Shown: positions 42,808-43,822 of the stretch, piece after piece
Layout: each line of letters starts with the position of its first letter
Numbering within the stretch: the stretch's first letter is position 1
Virus record (IMG/VR): IMGVR_UViG_3300045125_000070
Coordinates: 1 to 43,822 of that record
Source of the DNA: a virus
DNA: 43,822 nucleotides
Strand: one strand, 5' to 3'
Program-made: the position numbers and the translations under genes
The notes under the pieces: generated by a model
What the model saw: the letters and a program-made list of their open reading frames with translations, nothing else
The model's database searches: none
Told to the model about the DNA's origin: nothing

Positions 42808-43245
42808 AACTTGTAAACCGCCCTTACAAGTTCAACGCTACCACACAAACAAAGCCAACCAGCCGCTCCGCCTTTAACCGTCAAGAAGTCCTTGATAGTT
42901 CAAAATGGCGTAATCGGCCTAATCCGGCTAATAATGGCGTAATAAGGCCAGCACTTGCAGATTAAAACCAGCACTTGCAGATTAACTTGCAGAATAAACA
43001 GCCAACTTGTAAGTAATCCTTACCAGTTCACCCCGTAACCAAAATATCGACGAAAGACCCCAAAATCGCTCCTTAACCGGAGAAAATCGCCAAAAAGCCC
43101 AAAAAGTTCCTCCTTAACACCTCAAAATCGCCCCTTAAGCAGGAGAAATGGTCAAACCGGGAATTAGACCGAACTCGAAATCAGACAATGGAAGTAATAC
43201 TGGAATTAGACACAAATCCAAAATTAGACAATGGAAGGAATACTG
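42808..43245. promoter_or_regulatory. repeat-rich non-coding control or origin region
   Basis: No convincing gene lies in 42699-43523. Inverted repeats: AACTTGTAA-7 bases-TTACAAGTT (42808-42832, perfect), TCAAG-AAGTC-CTTGA (42881-42895), and AACTTGTAAG-5 bases-CTTACCAGTT (43004-43028). Direct repeats: CCAGCACTTGCAGATTAA at 42948 and 42968, with a shortened third unit at 42985; CAAAATCGCTCCTTAA at 43061 and, with one mismatch, 43123; a 25-bp unit at 43178-43202 and 43221-43245 (two mismatches). These look like protein-binding sites upstream of the leftward operon. Nothing shows whether they serve transcription or replication. Confidence 0.6.
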
Positions 43246-43282
43246 ACTCCCCGTTGCACAGCCACCCCCCGGCCCGCGGCCC

Positions 43283-43490
43283 CCACCCCGGGGTGGTGAC
43301 GGCTGGCAGGTGCAGGCGGCTGGCAGGTGCTACGGCGCCTTGTGATGGCCCGGTGACAGCCCGTGACAGCCCGTGATAGTGGCAGCGGCAGGGAGCGGGG
43401 CTTGTCGGGGCGGGCGGGGCAGGGGTGGGTCAGGGTCGGGCCATTGCCGGGCGGGGCGGGGCGCGGGCCTATTCCCCGCTATCCCCGCTC
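43283..43490. other. G-rich non-coding block with palindrome and short tandem repeats
   Basis: Composition changes sharply to very GC-rich. CCACCCCGGGGTGG (43283-43296) is a perfect palindrome. CGGCTGGCAGGTGC occurs at 43300 and 43317. GTGACAGCCC repeats in tandem at 43353-43378. From about 43397 to 43470 the plus strand carries more than eight runs of three or four G (potential G-quadruplex). Frames here are short or low-complexity and I see no gene. Confidence 0.55.
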
Positions 43491-43523
43491 TCTACATCAA
43501 TCACAGGGCCGGGCTGGGTATGA

Positions 43524-43652
43524 CTAGCACTCAGCAAGCGCGCGGTACAGCTCCGGGTCATCATCCCTCAGGCATTGCATAGCATCATCGGCCCCAAACC
43601 CCTCAGCCTGGTACAGCCGCAACGCCTGCCGGGCCTCTATCAGCGAGGTCAA
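43524..43652 (-). CDS. small unknown protein, 42 residues
   Basis: Starts with TTG at 43652, overlapping the stop of the gene before (TTGA). It encodes (M)TSLIEARQALRLYQAEGF then GADDAMQCLRDDDPELYRAL and AEC. The sequence is helical and acidic, with natural composition. The coupled start supports a real gene. No family is recognised. Confidence 0.5.
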   Translation of the reverse strand: MTSLIEARQALRLYQAEGFGADDAMQCLRDDDPELYRALAEC

Positions 43653-43822
43653 TTGACCCACTTACCCGGCTCTCTGTGATGGTAGAGGGTTGGCCCGTCA
43701 GGCGCCAGCCACTTGTCCGTTACTATCCCCAAAACAGTCCCCGCCTTGTTGTCGTAACTTGCTGATTCTACATCATTTAACGAGCTTGTCCGCGATGGAA
43801 CCGGCAGGGCTTCCATCTTGGC
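43649..43822 (-). CDS. small unknown protein at the right edge (possibly partial)
   Basis: The frame is open to the window edge. It contains an ATG at the third codon (MEALPVPSRTSSLNDVESAS), followed by YDNKAGTVLGIVTDKWLAPD and LYHHREPGKWVN. It may start at that ATG (55 residues) or extend beyond the window. It is coupled to the next small gene by a 3-base overlap. Function unknown. Confidence 0.45.
   Translation of the reverse strand, partial: AKMEALPVPSRTSSLNDVESASYDNKAGTVLGIVTDKWLAPDGPTLYHHREPGKWVN

Noticed and set aside
42948-43245. CRISPR-like array
   Set aside because: The repeats are of several families, unevenly spaced and only two or three copies each, with no regular spacers or cas genes.
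43373-43582. Plus-strand frame of about 69 residues
   Set aside because: Low-complexity Gly/Arg-rich product of the G-run block, no ribosome binding site, and it overlaps a better coupled minus-strand gene.

Overview
The window is part of a tailed double-stranded DNA bacteriophage (Caudoviricetes), most likely short-tailed. It has a terminase, portal, scaffold and capsid gene set, head-tail connector or nozzle-like proteins, a tail fibre and a tail spike. I see no tape-measure, sheath or tail-tube gene. Every gene I can support lies on the minus strand, so genetic order runs from the right edge to the left edge. Genes are tightly packed, with many ATGA/TAATG stop-start overlaps and strong GGAGG-type ribosome binding sites. 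No polymerase, primase, helicase, integrase, holin or endolysin is recognisable, so this is probably only the packaging, structural and DNA-modification part of a larger genome. The host cannot be named from the sequence.

Layout, right to left. (1) 43.5-43.8 kb: two small unknown genes at the edge. (2) 42.7-43.5 kb: a non-coding stretch with several families of short direct and inverted repeats and a very G-rich block, probably a control or origin region. (3) 38.5-42.7 kb: an HTH/coiled-coil protein, a calcineurin-like metallophosphatase, a HEATH-motif putative metalloprotease, flavin-dependent thymidylate synthase ThyX, a beta-class DNA methyltransferase that seems to lack its middle, and a D12/Dam-type adenine methyltransferase. 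(4) 36.9-38.4 kb: large terminase. (5) 31.3-36.9 kb: small unknown genes, a 710-bp tandem duplication and a long tail fibre. (6) 25.1-31.3 kb: BppU-like protein, portal with a zinc ribbon, small genes, scaffold, major capsid protein. (7) 18.2-25.1 kb: two small head proteins, connector/stopper proteins and a propeller-like tail protein. (8) 16.2-18.2 kb: an accessory cassette with a GNAT-like protein and an ICMT/PEMT-like membrane methyltransferase between two paralogous small proteins. (9) 12.0-16.2 kb: a tail spike with a signal-peptide-like N-terminus and two pectate-lyase-type beta-helix modules. (10) 0-11.6 kb: very large 'polyvalent' proteins, carrying an ADP-ribosyltransferase-like domain and two zincin metallopeptidase-like domains, probably injected with the DNA or carried in the virion.

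The sequence carries many single-base indels. Most long genes are broken across reading frames, yet recognisable domains stay in the right order across frames. This fits uncorrected long-read errors better than decay. It is worst in the first 10 kb. Gene spans below are therefore reconstructed across frames, and a stop inside a span does not by itself mean a pseudogene. Family assignments rest on motifs read by eye, with no database search.
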